A stretch of 56,774 bases of DNA from MGBC163016 sp964469815 (GTDB taxonomy: Bacteria > Actinomycetota > Coriobacteriia > Coriobacteriales > Eggerthellaceae): positions 1-56,774 of the forward strand of contig CAYXZC010000004.1 in assembly GCA_964469815.1 (NCBI GenBank), given 5' to 3'. Positions 1 through 9,500 of the stretch are shown here, piece after piece (position 1 is the first letter of the stretch; each line of letters begins with the position of its first letter). Made by a program: the position numbers and the translations under genes. Below the pieces are notes generated by a model that was not told where the DNA came from, made no database searches, and saw only the letters and a list, made by a program, of their open reading frames with translations.

Positions 1-838
1 TCCGGCGGTGAAGCAGGGGGCCATCATCTCCACCATCTTCGCATTCGTGGTCGCAGGCGGTTCGTACTTCCTCGGTGGCTTCGGACGCCTGTATGAAGGC
101 CAGATCGAATACGCCGCGAACGGTACACCCATCTATGACTCGGTCATCCCCACCATGCTGGCAACGCTTCCGGATGTGCTGATCGGCCTTGTTATCGTGC
201 TCGTGCTTTCGGCCAGCATGTCGACGTTGTCATCGCTGGTGCTAACGTCATCGTCCACGCTCACGATCGACCTGATCAAGGGCAATTTCGTGAAGAACAT
301 GAAGGAAAAGCAGCAACTTGTTTGCATGCGTGGCCTGCTCGTTGTCTTCATCGCCATCTCGGCGGTAATCGCGCTCGTGCAATATCACTCATCGATCGTG
401 TTCATCGCGCAATTGATGGGGTATTCTTGGGGTGCGTTGGCAGGCGCGTTCTTAGGCCCGTTCCTTTGGGGGCTCTATAAGAAGAAGGTGTCGAAGGCGG
501 CGGTTTGGTGCTCGTTCATCTTCGGCGTGGGGTTGACCGCTGTGAACATGATCATGGGCTTTGCCGGCACGCCTCTTATCGCCAGCCCGATCAACTGCGG
601 CGCGCTCTGCATGCTCGTATCGCTTGCGATAGTTCCGCTTGTCAGCCTGTTCACACCTGCAGAGGAGTTCGCTATCGACCCGCCATCGCGTTTGTCTGCC
701 TCCGATAGGGAATTCGAAGCGGAGGTTGCTGCACAGGAGGCGGCAGGCGAACCGGTTCCGGGAAGTGCGACCGATGGTGAGCGCGAAGGGATCGCGCCGG
801 GCGTGCAGGAAGCGATCGATACCGTTCGCAGCAGTTAA
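1..838 (+). CDS. Sodium:solute symporter (SSS family), 3' part only
   Basis: The 5' end lies outside the window; the reading frame is open from the first bases. About 278 residues remain, with several hydrophobic segments (roughly residues 7-27, 55-80, 105-150, 165-215) and a hydrophilic, acidic C-terminal tail of about 60 residues that would be cytoplasmic. The segment around LVLSASMSTLSSLVLTSSS resembles the conserved late-helix region of sodium/proline or sodium/pantothenate symporters (PutP/PanF group). Such proteins import a small solute with sodium across the inner membrane. The substrate cannot be assigned from this fragment. A UUCG-capped hairpin follows the stop codon directly. Confidence 0.8.
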   Translation, partial: PAVKQGAIISTIFAFVVAGGSYFLGGFGRLYEGQIEYAANGTPIYDSVIPTMLATLPDVLIGLVIVLVLSASMSTLSSLVLTSSSTLTIDLIKGNFVKNMKEKQQLVCMRGLLVVFIAISAVIALVQYHSSIVFIAQLMGYSWGALAGAFLGPFLWGLYKKKVSKAAVWCSFIFGVGLTAVNMIMGFAGTPLIASPINCGALCMLVSLAIVPLVSLFTPAEEFAIDPPSRLSASDREFEAEVAAQEAAGEPVPGSATDGEREGIAPGVQEAIDTVRSS

Positions 839-844
839 GAGCAT

Positions 845-860
845 CGCGCCTTCGGGCGCG
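845..860 (+). terminator. Hairpin with TTCG loop after the symporter gene
   Basis: CGCGCC (845-850), loop TTCG, GGCGCG (855-860): a perfect 6-bp GC stem with a stable tetraloop, 6 nt after the stop codon. No T-run follows, so it may protect the mRNA end or help a weak terminator rather than act as a strong intrinsic terminator. Confidence 0.5.
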
Positions 861-891
861 GGCAATCCATCCAACAGGCGTATCCGCGAGT

Positions 892-947
892 CAACCGCCC
901 ACATGTGGCAGGATGAATCCTGTGGGCGGTTAAAACCGCCCACTACG
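892..947. repeat. Family C palindromic repeat, copy 1
   Basis: AACCGCCCACA and TGTGGGCGGTT form an 11-bp inverted repeat around a central segment that holds its own short inverted repeat (CAGGAT/ATCCTG). A second AACCGCCCAC follows at once, so the right arm can pair with either side. The GTGGGCG / CGCCCAC core with trailing TACGCG recurs near 24797, 29214, 43607 and 49885. It lies between two convergent transcription units and could stop transcription from either side. Confidence 0.6.
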
Positions 948-996
948 CGTTGTGCTTACAGGTCTAGCTCATGCGCTGCGCCGATCGTTGCTCCAC

Positions 997-2271
997 TTAC
1001 GAGGCGCTGCGCTGCAACTCGGTGCGCCAGGAAGCGATCGTTTCGTTGTTCGTCCGCCATGCGTCGAATGCCTGCTTCACCAAATCGGGTGGATATTCAC
1101 CATTTGCCCCTGCCAGCATCTCAGCTGCCTGCGTCTCCTTCGAGTTGTATTCCTCGCCGAAAGCTGCCAACTGAGCGCTGTTCACGTTCAAGAACGCATT
1201 ATCCGCGTTTATGGCGCTTTCCTGTGCGCTCGTGCGCAATGCGATGTAGTCGATGAAGAGCTGCATGCCGTCAACCTTTCCGCTATCGCGCACGGAAACC
1301 GCTTCGGCACTGGCATTGTTGAACTTCGCTATCGCTTCGTTGCTCTTCTCAATGGACGCGCGTATGCTCTCCTGCGTATTGCCGCCTCCAAGCTCTGCAG
1401 CTTCGCGAGCTGCTGCATCGCCGTCAAGGAGGCTTTGCATGCAAAGATTCGCAGTCGCATGATCCTGCGTGTAGACGAGGCAATCCTCCATTATCTTGTT
1501 GCCTATCTCGATCATATTGAGCATGGCGTTGATGAACTGGATAGCATCGTTGGATCTTTCTTTATCCGTCGGTGCCACCAAGTGCTCCTGGATACGGTCG
1601 ATCTCCTTGCGCGATGCCTTCAGCTTGGCGGTCGTCTCATCGATAGCCGAGCGCTCGGATTCCAAAGTTGCTTTCTGGGAATTGAAGTCCAAATCATCGA
1701 TCGGCTTATCTACGGCATCGTTCACCAGCGTTATGAATGGCTGTAGCTTTTCCCGTTGCGAATCGATTATCGCCACCTGATCATCCAGTTGCCCGATGAA
1801 GTCCATCTGATGCTGGATGGCTTTTATACCGAAGTATCCGCCAATGGCTGCGAGCAGCAAGACCGCCAAGATGATCGCCGTAACAGCAATGCGCCTTGAA
1901 CGTCTCCGGGCGCTTTTTCGAGCCATGACCTCTTGCTGGGAGTATTCCCATTTCGGAGCCTTCGAGCTCTTCGAAGAATCCAAGAGCGATCCGGTCGATC
2001 CGGAAGGCATCCCTTTGCCGCCTTCATCGGAGGGCATCGTTATCAGTTTGTCCTTTGCCGGAGTCGAGGCAGGCTTCTTCGCTTTTCCAAGCGTGAAGAG
2101 AGATATGCGGCCAAGCGGAGTTCCTGAATCCTTCGAGTCGTCGGATTCGGTCGAGCGCTTCTTGGCATCGAGCACGCTGAAGGAGATCTCGTTGGAGCTC
2201 CCGAACGTATTCTCTTTGATGTGCCCGCTTCCAGGATGTTTTTTCTTGCGCCCGAACATTTGCTCGATCAC
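997..2271 (-). CDS. Uncharacterised membrane protein with coiled-coil outer domain
   Basis: About 424 residues. The first ~120 residues are hydrophilic and basic (FGRKKKHPG near the start). One transmembrane helix (AVTAIILAVLLLAAIGGYFG) follows at about residues 130-150, and then a ~270-residue charged helical region with heptad-like spacing that should lie outside the membrane. No catalytic motif is recognised. Start: the GTG at 2271 overlaps the upstream stop by 4 bases (GTGA), which suggests translational coupling; the ATG at 2259 (MFGRKKKH) is an equally possible start. Neither has a strong ribosome binding site. It forms an operon with the gene ending at 2268. Confidence 0.65.
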   Translation of the reverse strand: MIEQMFGRKKKHPGSGHIKENTFGSSNEISFSVLDAKKRSTESDDSKDSGTPLGRISLFTLGKAKKPASTPAKDKLITMPSDEGGKGMPSGSTGSLLDSSKSSKAPKWEYSQQEVMARKSARRRSRRIAVTAIILAVLLLAAIGGYFGIKAIQHQMDFIGQLDDQVAIIDSQREKLQPFITLVNDAVDKPIDDLDFNSQKATLESERSAIDETTAKLKASRKEIDRIQEHLVAPTDKERSNDAIQFINAMLNMIEIGNKIMEDCLVYTQDHATANLCMQSLLDGDAAAREAAELGGGNTQESIRASIEKSNEAIAKFNNASAEAVSVRDSGKVDGMQLFIDYIALRTSAQESAINADNAFLNVNSAQLAAFGEEYNSKETQAAEMLAGANGEYPPDLVKQAFDAWRTNNETIASWRTELQRSAS

Positions 2272-2912
2272 ACCATCTTCATGATCACATAAACCACGAG
2301 CGCAACGAGCGCCAGCAATACCACCCAGCTGATAACATAACAACCCTTATTGCCCGCGCGACCTTGTTCTACCAGCTTATCTGTAACGCTGCGACGCCGT
2401 TTGATGATAGCGGTTCCCTTGTTCTGCCCTTTGTCTGGGTAGGACACGCTTTGCTTCGGCATCCATGAACCTGCAGATTCGATCACCTTGTCTGCGCCAT
2501 CGCTGCCGAAATCGATCTTCGGGCGTACACCGTCTGCCAACTTGGCTGACACGCCTTTCATGAAGCTTTCGAACTCGGTCTCGTATGCCGGGTTATAGCA
2601 GATCACGGCCATGTCTCCCCAGTATGCGCCTTCATCTGCATTCTCCGTGAACGCTACGAATGAGAGGATGGCCTTGCAGATGAGTCCTTGAGCCTGCAAG
2701 AGGGAGAGCTTGCGGGAGAATTTGTCGTCGAAATATCCAATACGAGCGTTGAAGCGCGAGACCAACCATGCACGTTGCCTTCCATCGATGATCTCGATGT
2801 CGATGCTGTAGATATCACCCACCAGATTGTCTGCGCCCAAAAGAGAGGCAGCATCTTTCTTAGATGCTGTTTCGAAGCGCTCGTATTTTCCGAAGTAATT
2901 CTCCATCGCCAT
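2268..2912 (-). CDS. Uncharacterised tail-anchored protein
   Basis: About 214 residues: a soluble N-terminal domain of ~185 residues and one C-terminal hydrophobic helix (VISWVVLLALVALVVYVIMKMV) that ends the protein, the layout of a tail-anchored cytoplasmic protein. The motif-poor domain contains a stretch around ARIGYFDDKFSRKLSLLQAQG that faintly recalls HIRAN-like folds, which is inference only. The N-terminus has GTG (2915) and ATG codons at 2912 and 2906; 2912 is preferred because GAAAG lies 6 nt upstream. It is the first gene of a two-gene unit with the coiled-coil membrane protein, and both put basic cytoplasmic regions at the membrane. Confidence 0.6.
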   Translation of the reverse strand: MAMENYFGKYERFETASKKDAASLLGADNLVGDIYSIDIEIIDGRQRAWLVSRFNARIGYFDDKFSRKLSLLQAQGLICKAILSFVAFTENADEGAYWGDMAVICYNPAYETEFESFMKGVSAKLADGVRPKIDFGSDGADKVIESAGSWMPKQSVSYPDKGQNKGTAIIKRRRSVTDKLVEQGRAGNKGCYVISWVVLLALVALVVYVIMKMV

Positions 2913-3063
2913 CACAATCTTTCATTTATTGCTGCGCCAAAGCGCAACTTCCGACTTCAAGATAGTAGAATAAAGTAACTCTCACGCGGTTTTGCGCGCA
3001 TTCGCAAAAATTGCCGCTGAGCGACATTTCAAACCAACCAAGACCAAGGTAATTGCAGGCTAG

Positions 3064-6000
3064 ATGAACGAAACGCTCCTTAAATTCATACAGGAAGGCA
3101 CGCCGCAGGATGTGATCGATCGCTATGCATCGCTGTCTTCCATCGCTGAGAATACCGATTTCGGTGAATACGATACGAACGTTGTCATCATCGACACGGA
3201 AACAACGGGTGTCTCTTTCAAGAAGGATAAGCTAACGCAGATCGCAGCCGCCAAGATCATAGACGGTAAGGTGGCTGACTGGTATGTGACGTTCGTGAAC
3301 CCAGGCATCCCTATCCCTGAAGAGATCGTCCATCTTACGGGTATAACCGATGAGGACGTTGCCGATGCTCCGGGTGTTGAGGAGGCTTTGGCGGGTCTTG
3401 TGGAATTCGTCGGCACCGCAAAGCTGGTCGCGCATAACGCAGAGTTCGACAAGCATTTCACAACCGCACATCCGGCCGGTTATCCGCTGCTCGAGAACAC
3501 ATGGATCGATTCGTTGGAGTTGTCGCGCATATCGCTGCCGAGGATGAGATCGCATCGTCTGTTCGATCTGGTGCAGGCCTTCGATCTGCCAGTTTCGACC
3601 CATCGTGCCGATGATGACGTGGCGGCCACATGCGCACTATATAGGGTTCTTTTGGCAGCGGTCTCCCAGATGCCCGCTGCGCTCGTTAGCGAGATAGCCC
3701 GTTTGACCACTCCCGATGTTTGGCCTACGGGCAAGGTGTTCGCGTTCTTCTCCTCCGAGAATATGAAGAAAGGCGCGGCGGAAAGCGGTCTTTCCATCGA
3801 TGAGTACAAGCTGCCCAGCTTTTCGCTGAAGGCGTTACGGCGCGACCGTGTTTCAAGCGAGAATCTGCGCCCAAGGCAGGATGCGGCCAATATGATATCG
3901 GCCGAGCTCGTGAGCAACGCGAACATCCGTATAACGTCGTTCGGATCCAGCGGGACGGGCATCTCTGAATATGAGGCATTCGGAGTGGGCGACGGTGCGG
4001 CGGCTCGTCGGGCGGATGTTGCCACTTCAATGGGCGATGTCTCCTTCATGGAGGAAGATGCGGTTCTTTGCGCTGAAGAAGGGTTAGCTGCAGGCGTTAT
4101 TCCCGATGATGCAAGTGGCGCGAATGACGTTAGGGATGCAAGTGGCGCGAACAGCGCGAATGATGCGAACGGTGCGAACAGCGCGAAGGAGATCGAGTTT
4201 CCCACTCCGAGCCAGATCGAGGACGCATTCACAGAGACCGGGCTTGTGGGTTCGCAATATGAGCGATTCGAGAATCGCGCCGAACAGCTGGAGATGTCGC
4301 TTGCAGTGCGGGATGCGTTCGCGGCCTCGAACAATCTGGTGGTCGAGGCAGGTACGGGCGTTGGCAAATCGATGGCGTACCTGGTTCCGGCCGTGCTTAC
4401 GGCTCACCAGAACAAGATAACCATCGGCGTGGCCACGAAGACGAATGCTCTATTGGATCAGCTCGTCTTCAAAGAGCTTCCCGCATTGGAGCGCGCCGTA
4501 GGAGAGAAGCTCGTCTTCACCGCGCTCAAAGGATTTTCGCACTATCCATGCCTTCGAAAGATCCAGCGCATAGCCCGCGATGGAGCACAGATGCGCACTG
4601 TTCAGAACGAGGAGCGCACCCAGGCGCCAGCCATTGCAGCTCTGCTTTCTTATATCGAGCAAACGTCCTACGGCGATCTGGACAATCTCAAGATCGATTA
4701 CCGCACGTTGCCAAAGCGCAGCATCACCACCACGAGCCACGAGTGTTTGCGCAGGAAGTGCCCCTTCTACGGCGTTTTGTGCTACGTTCATGGTGCACGC
4801 AGGCGGGCTGAGGCCTCGGATATCGTTGTGACGAACCACAGCTTGCTGTTTTGCGATGTGGCAGCCGACGGCGGCTTGCTTCCTCCGATCCGTTATTGGG
4901 TGGTGGATGAGGCTCACGGTTCTGAAAACGAGGCGCGCCAAGCGCTTTCGCTCAAGCTCTCTGTGGATGAGATCAACCAGCTTTCCTCGCGCGTGGGTGA
5001 TGGCGAGAGCACTCGAAACGTCTTCGTCCGTGCCGAGCGCAATCTTGTGGCTCCTGCCGACAAGAAGGTGGAGGGAGAAAACGGCATCGAAGACGCGGGA
5101 ACCTTGTTCTTCGGGCTGACACACAAGGCAAAAGAGGCTGGTCAGAACTTTGCAGATGCGGCCGATATGTTTTGTTCGCACGTGAAGGATCTTCTGTATT
5201 TCGATACGCAAAAGCGTTCGAGCTATGACATCATCGACATCTGGATAAACGATGAGGTGAAGACGACCACCATATTCGCGGCGTTGGCCAGCTACGCGCA
5301 GGAACTGATGGATCGAAGCGAAAAGCTAATCGGCTGCTGTCAGAATCTTGTTGGTTTTTTGGATGATTTCGAGAATGCGGCGGTCATCCAGCGTGAGATA
5401 GCCGCTGTTGCCATCGAGCTGAAGGAGATCATCAATGCAGCGGATGTGATCTTCATCCATCCAAGCGATGCGTATGTCTACTCGGCCACGCTCTCGAAGA
5501 AGTCGGCAGAAAAGGCCGCGAAAGGCCCGCTCGGGCGCGATACCAACACGCGCAATGTCATCGAGGCGCTGCCTTTCAACGTAGGAGCCGAGCTTGATGA
5601 GACGCTGTATGCGAATACGCGATCCATTGTTTTCACCTCGGCAACCCTTTCGATCAACAATTCATTTGAGGCGTTCGAGCAATCCATAGGCTTGAATACC
5701 AGTGAACAGTCGCGAGCAAGCGAGCTGATGCTCAGATCAAGTTATGACTTCGACAAGAACATGTCGGTCTATGTGATAAAGGACATGCCCGAACCCACCG
5801 ACGCGAAGTATCTGGAGGCATTGAAAGAGCTGCTCGTAGACGCGCATATCGCCCAGCACGGATCCATGCTGACGCTTTTCACGAACAAAAAGGAGATGGA
5901 GAATTGCTATAGCGATGTGAACTTCGCTCTAAAACAGGAGGATCTGCGACTCGTTTGTCAGCGTTGGGGGGTATCGATAAAAGGGCTGCGTGACGAATTC

Positions 6001-6372
6001 CTCGCCGATGAAACGGTTTCACTGTTCGCATTGAAGAGCTTTTGGGAAGGATTCGATGCGCCCGGATCCACTCTTCGAGGCGTGGTGATCCCCAAGCTGC
6101 CCTTCACCAAGCCCACCGACCCGCTTTCCTGCGAAAGGTCGAAAAGGGATGATTATGCCTGGCGGAATTATGTGCTTCCGCAAGCTGTGATAGATGTCAA
6201 GCAGGCTGCAGGGCGATTGATACGTCGAGCGGATGATACGGGATCGTTCATCATCGCGGATTCTCGCGTTGTGACAAAAGGATACGGAAAGGTGTTCCTG
6301 CGATCGCTTCCTTCCCAGAACATACACATAGTTACCCGTGAAGAGCTTCTGGACGAATTGCGCGCGAAATAG
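3064..6372 (+). CDS. DnaQ-like exonuclease fused to DinG-type helicase
   Basis: 1102 residues. Residues ~35-210 are a DEDDh 3'-5' exonuclease domain: DTETTG at ~44, NAEFDKHF near 130, and HRADDD near 180. The helicase half has Walker A EAGTGVGKS (~428), cysteines spaced as in the XPD/DinG 4Fe-4S domain (C~497, then CLRRKCPFYGVLC at ~561-574), a DEAH box (~615) and motif VI QAAGRLIRR (~1047). Proteins of this layout unwind DNA 5'-3' in repair or replication conflicts, and the exonuclease fusion is known in many Gram-positives. The domains are joined by a linker with an Asn/Ala/Gly repeat (~350-375) encoded by short direct repeats at 4108-4190. AGG precedes the ATG. Confidence 0.9.
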   Translation: MNETLLKFIQEGTPQDVIDRYASLSSIAENTDFGEYDTNVVIIDTETTGVSFKKDKLTQIAAAKIIDGKVADWYVTFVNPGIPIPEEIVHLTGITDEDVADAPGVEEALAGLVEFVGTAKLVAHNAEFDKHFTTAHPAGYPLLENTWIDSLELSRISLPRMRSHRLFDLVQAFDLPVSTHRADDDVAATCALYRVLLAAVSQMPAALVSEIARLTTPDVWPTGKVFAFFSSENMKKGAAESGLSIDEYKLPSFSLKALRRDRVSSENLRPRQDAANMISAELVSNANIRITSFGSSGTGISEYEAFGVGDGAAARRADVATSMGDVSFMEEDAVLCAEEGLAAGVIPDDASGANDVRDASGANSANDANGANSAKEIEFPTPSQIEDAFTETGLVGSQYERFENRAEQLEMSLAVRDAFAASNNLVVEAGTGVGKSMAYLVPAVLTAHQNKITIGVATKTNALLDQLVFKELPALERAVGEKLVFTALKGFSHYPCLRKIQRIARDGAQMRTVQNEERTQAPAIAALLSYIEQTSYGDLDNLKIDYRTLPKRSITTTSHECLRRKCPFYGVLCYVHGARRRAEASDIVVTNHSLLFCDVAADGGLLPPIRYWVVDEAHGSENEARQALSLKLSVDEINQLSSRVGDGESTRNVFVRAERNLVAPADKKVEGENGIEDAGTLFFGLTHKAKEAGQNFADAADMFCSHVKDLLYFDTQKRSSYDIIDIWINDEVKTTTIFAALASYAQELMDRSEKLIGCCQNLVGFLDDFENAAVIQREIAAVAIELKEIINAADVIFIHPSDAYVYSATLSKKSAEKAAKGPLGRDTNTRNVIEALPFNVGAELDETLYANTRSIVFTSATLSINNSFEAFEQSIGLNTSEQSRASELMLRSSYDFDKNMSVYVIKDMPEPTDAKYLEALKELLVDAHIAQHGSMLTLFTNKKEMENCYSDVNFALKQEDLRLVCQRWGVSIKGLRDEFLADETVSLFALKSFWEGFDAPGSTLRGVVIPKLPFTKPTDPLSCERSKRDDYAWRNYVLPQAVIDVKQAAGRLIRRADDTGSFIIADSRVVTKGYGKVFLRSLPSQNIHIVTREELLDELRAK
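4108..4190 (+). repeat. Short in-frame direct repeats in the exonuclease-helicase linker
   Basis: Imperfect tandem units of the type GATGCAAGTGGCGCGAAT encode an Asp/Ser/Gly/Ala/Asn-rich stretch of about 27 residues between the nuclease and helicase domains. All units are multiples of three, so copy number can change without breaking the frame. Confidence 0.7.
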
Positions 6373-6442
6373 ATGAATAGGTTCAAATACGTGTTGCTTC
6401 GGTCGAAGGCGTATGCCTTCTCATTGAGGTAACGCTTACGAT

Positions 6443-6471
6443 TTGAGAATTCGCCCGCGAGCGGGTAATAG
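6443..6471 (+). promoter_or_regulatory. Candidate sigma70-type promoter
   Basis: TTGAGA (6443-6448), 17 bp, TAATAG (6466-6471), in the short gap before the M28-like gene; a small GC hairpin (CCCGC/GCGGG) lies between the boxes. A second AT-rich TATACT sits just downstream. Confidence 0.4.
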
Positions 6472-6553
6472 AGTATACTCATAATAATTATGTCAAAAAG
6501 CAGAATTCTCTGCGTGTAGAAAGATTTGCATGCAGAATCGCGAAAGGCATCAA

Positions 6554-9500
6554 ATGTGCGCTAGAAGAGCACCTGAAGTCGAAATGACTGAAGAAGTAGT
6601 GGAAATAGAAGAAGCTCCTGTGGTTCACGAGGGCATGTTGGGAACGGTCGAACAGCTCGCACAGGTCATCGGAGCACGTCCGGCAGGAACCGAGGAAGAG
6701 CAGCAAGCATCTTTTGCGATCGATTCCTTTCTCAAAGACAGTGCAGGGCTGAACACAGAAACAGAAGAGTTCAATTGCAATCCGAATTTCGAATTACCGA
6801 AGGTCATCTGCTGCATTGCCTCTGCTGTCCTTGCGATCCTGACAGTGTTCTTGCCGCTCACTATCGTGCCGGCTTTGCTGCTCACTTTGATCCTGGCCGT
6901 TCTGTTCGCGCTTGAAACGTTTGGGATATCACCACTTGCCAATCTGAACAAAAAAGGGATCAGTCAGAATATCGTAGCGAAGTACATCCCAAGTCAAAGT
7001 GGTGCTGAAGATGATGGTACCAAGCCGTCTGCTCGCCGCAAGCGCAAGATCATCTTCATTGCGCACTACGATACGGGCAAGGTTCGGGCGGAACTCAGAG
7101 GTCCGGCTTTTGCTGCGCTCAATATCATCCATTGGGTGGAGCTCGTATGCATGGTGCTCATCCCCGTTATCCTGTTGATACGTTTTGCTTCCAGCGCATC
7201 CGATATGCTACTTGTGGTGTTGAACGTCATCGTCGTTATAGCTGCCATAGGTGCGTTCTTGCCGGTCATCTCGTTCATCATGCATCAAACGGCGCAATAC
7301 AACAATGGAGCGAACTGCAATGCCGCCGGTGTGGCTGTTATGGCTGAAGTGGCTCGCAGAGTGAATCGCGAGATCCCCGTTATCGTGGATGAAGAATCCA
7401 TAGTCATGAGCGGTGAAGAGGCTATACGTGATTCCGGGCTCATCCCTGACGGAGCGAGTCTCAATTATGAGGGCGATGCGGTTGAAGAGGCAGCTGTTCC
7501 TTCCAATGCGGCCGTGTTGAATGTGGAGGGCGCGAACAACAACTACTTCGGCGAAGACCAAACGTCTAAGGCAAGCGGTGCAGGCGTCGATGCTATTTTC
7601 GAAGGCATCGGAACGCCATTGTCCAACTCGATGGATCTCGGTGCCGGGGGTTTGACCCATTCCGGAGCGGTCTCTCGCCCCTCTCAGCAGCTTGATGCAG
7701 CTGCAGCTCCCACAAGTGAAGCCGGTGCGAATATCACGAGCGCCCAAGGATCATCGGATGTGGCGAATGTCTCCACCGCAGTTGCAACCATGGCAAGCTC
7801 AACCCCCATTGCAGCGCCGATGCCTGAACCGGAAGATGATGTTCCGGAGTGGTTCAAGCGGGGACGTGCGGCGGCGAAGCAACATAAGCCGCAGGAAAGC
7901 CATGGACCCGCGATAGTTCAGCGCTCGCGTTTTGCCGATGCTTTGGATGCTGCAGCAGCCAGCAGTGCGGAAGCAGCCGAGCAGGCATCGCGCGCACAGC
8001 AAGCGCCAAGTGTTGCCGAGCAGCGTCTGCAGCAGATGCGCGAGTCCATAATGGGTCAAGCAGCCGGCGCTCAGAACGCTCTTCACCAAACCGCGCAGGG
8101 TGCATCTTCCAATGCTTCCAATGCGTCGGCTCAGCAATCTCAAGGCGCTCAAAGCCAGCCAGCCGATGTAACTGCCGGAGGCATGGGAGTGGATGGTTAT
8201 CTGGCCACAACGTTGGATTCGCCTGATTACGCAACAGCTGCCGCCCAAGAAGCTGCAGCGGCGGCCGAGGCTGCAAATGTGGCCGCCAACGCATCAACAG
8301 AAGCTACAGTGGCATCATCCACGGCGGCGGCATTGGCCAATGATGCAGCACAGTTGGCAGCTCAGGCTGAAAGCCAAAGCCAGCTGGAGGCACAGCAGAA
8401 AGCGGCCATCGCCGATCGCACCATGGAATTCATCCCGGTCGCCATCGATCGAGACGAGATCTTCAAGGAGAACGAAGCGCTCAAGAACCATGCCGGCACC
8501 AAGGAGGCTCAAGGCGATCAGGCATCGTCCAATGCAGCCGACAGAGCACATGCTGGTCAAGGTTCGCAAGCCACCTCTGAAGGCCATGCGGCAAACGCCC
8601 GCAAGCGCCGCGAGATAGCATTACCAAGCCTCACAGGTGCCATAGAAGGTGTGAAGGCGCGTCTTCAGGATGCACCGATCGATGACGAGCAGAATGGGAC
8701 TGCAAGGTCGGCCGAAGAGATCAAGGCCGAAAGGCTCGCGCGCCAAGAGCGCCTATCGGCTTCGCTTCCTTCAACGAACAAGGCGAGTAATTCCGTTCAA
8801 ATAAGCGAAGAGCTGGCCTCATCGGCAACAGGGAACATAAACGTTACGGCGGGCGCATTCATCGACGCAAGTTCGACGAGCTCGTTCGAGCCTGTGGGAG
8901 ATGAGCTGATATCCGACGTGGCCGAAGACGAGATCTACATCGAGGATGCCGATGATTCGGATTACGTTGAGCAGATCACGCATACGGGTGCTCTTGCAGG
9001 TCCGGGATATGTGGATATGCCATCTTCGCGTGCAGGGCGCGTGTTCGGTCGGTTCCGCAAGAACAAGAAGAACAAGCATGCAGAAGATGTTTCTCTCAAG
9101 GATTCACTTGGGCTGGATGACGACTTCGATGCTCGGGAAGTGGGCAAGAAGCGGGGCGGTTGGGAGAGCTTCCGCAACGATTCAAGTAGCTCGTATGATT
9201 CCTTCGATGATTTCGATGACGATTGGAATGGCGGCGCGTTCTCGAAATTGAAGCAGAATGCGGCAAGCACTTTGAACAAGGCTCGCGGGCGATCGAACGA
9301 AGCCTCCGACGCATATGCGGAAGGTTATGCTGAAGACGGGTACTACGATGATCGTGCCGACTATGGCGATGCTTATGGCAATGACGGATATGCGGATGGA
9401 TACGAAGACGGATATGCATCCAGTGGATATGATGACGGTTATGCTGGTTATGGTTATTCGGATGGTTACGCAGATTCCTATGGTGATGCGGGATATGGCG

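Noticed and set aside
892..947. Simple rho-independent terminator
   Set aside because: The same palindrome occurs several times in the window, sometimes inside a coding end, and lacks a T-run; listed as a repeat instead.
952..1746. Plus-strand open frame opposite the coiled-coil membrane protein
   Set aside because: Leu/Cys/Arg-rich shadow frame with no family features; the minus-strand gene has a clear membrane protein layout and an operon partner.
3480..4367. Minus-strand open frame of about 295 codons inside the exonuclease-helicase gene
   Set aside because: Composition is a shadow of the opposite strand; no ribosome binding site or recognised domain.
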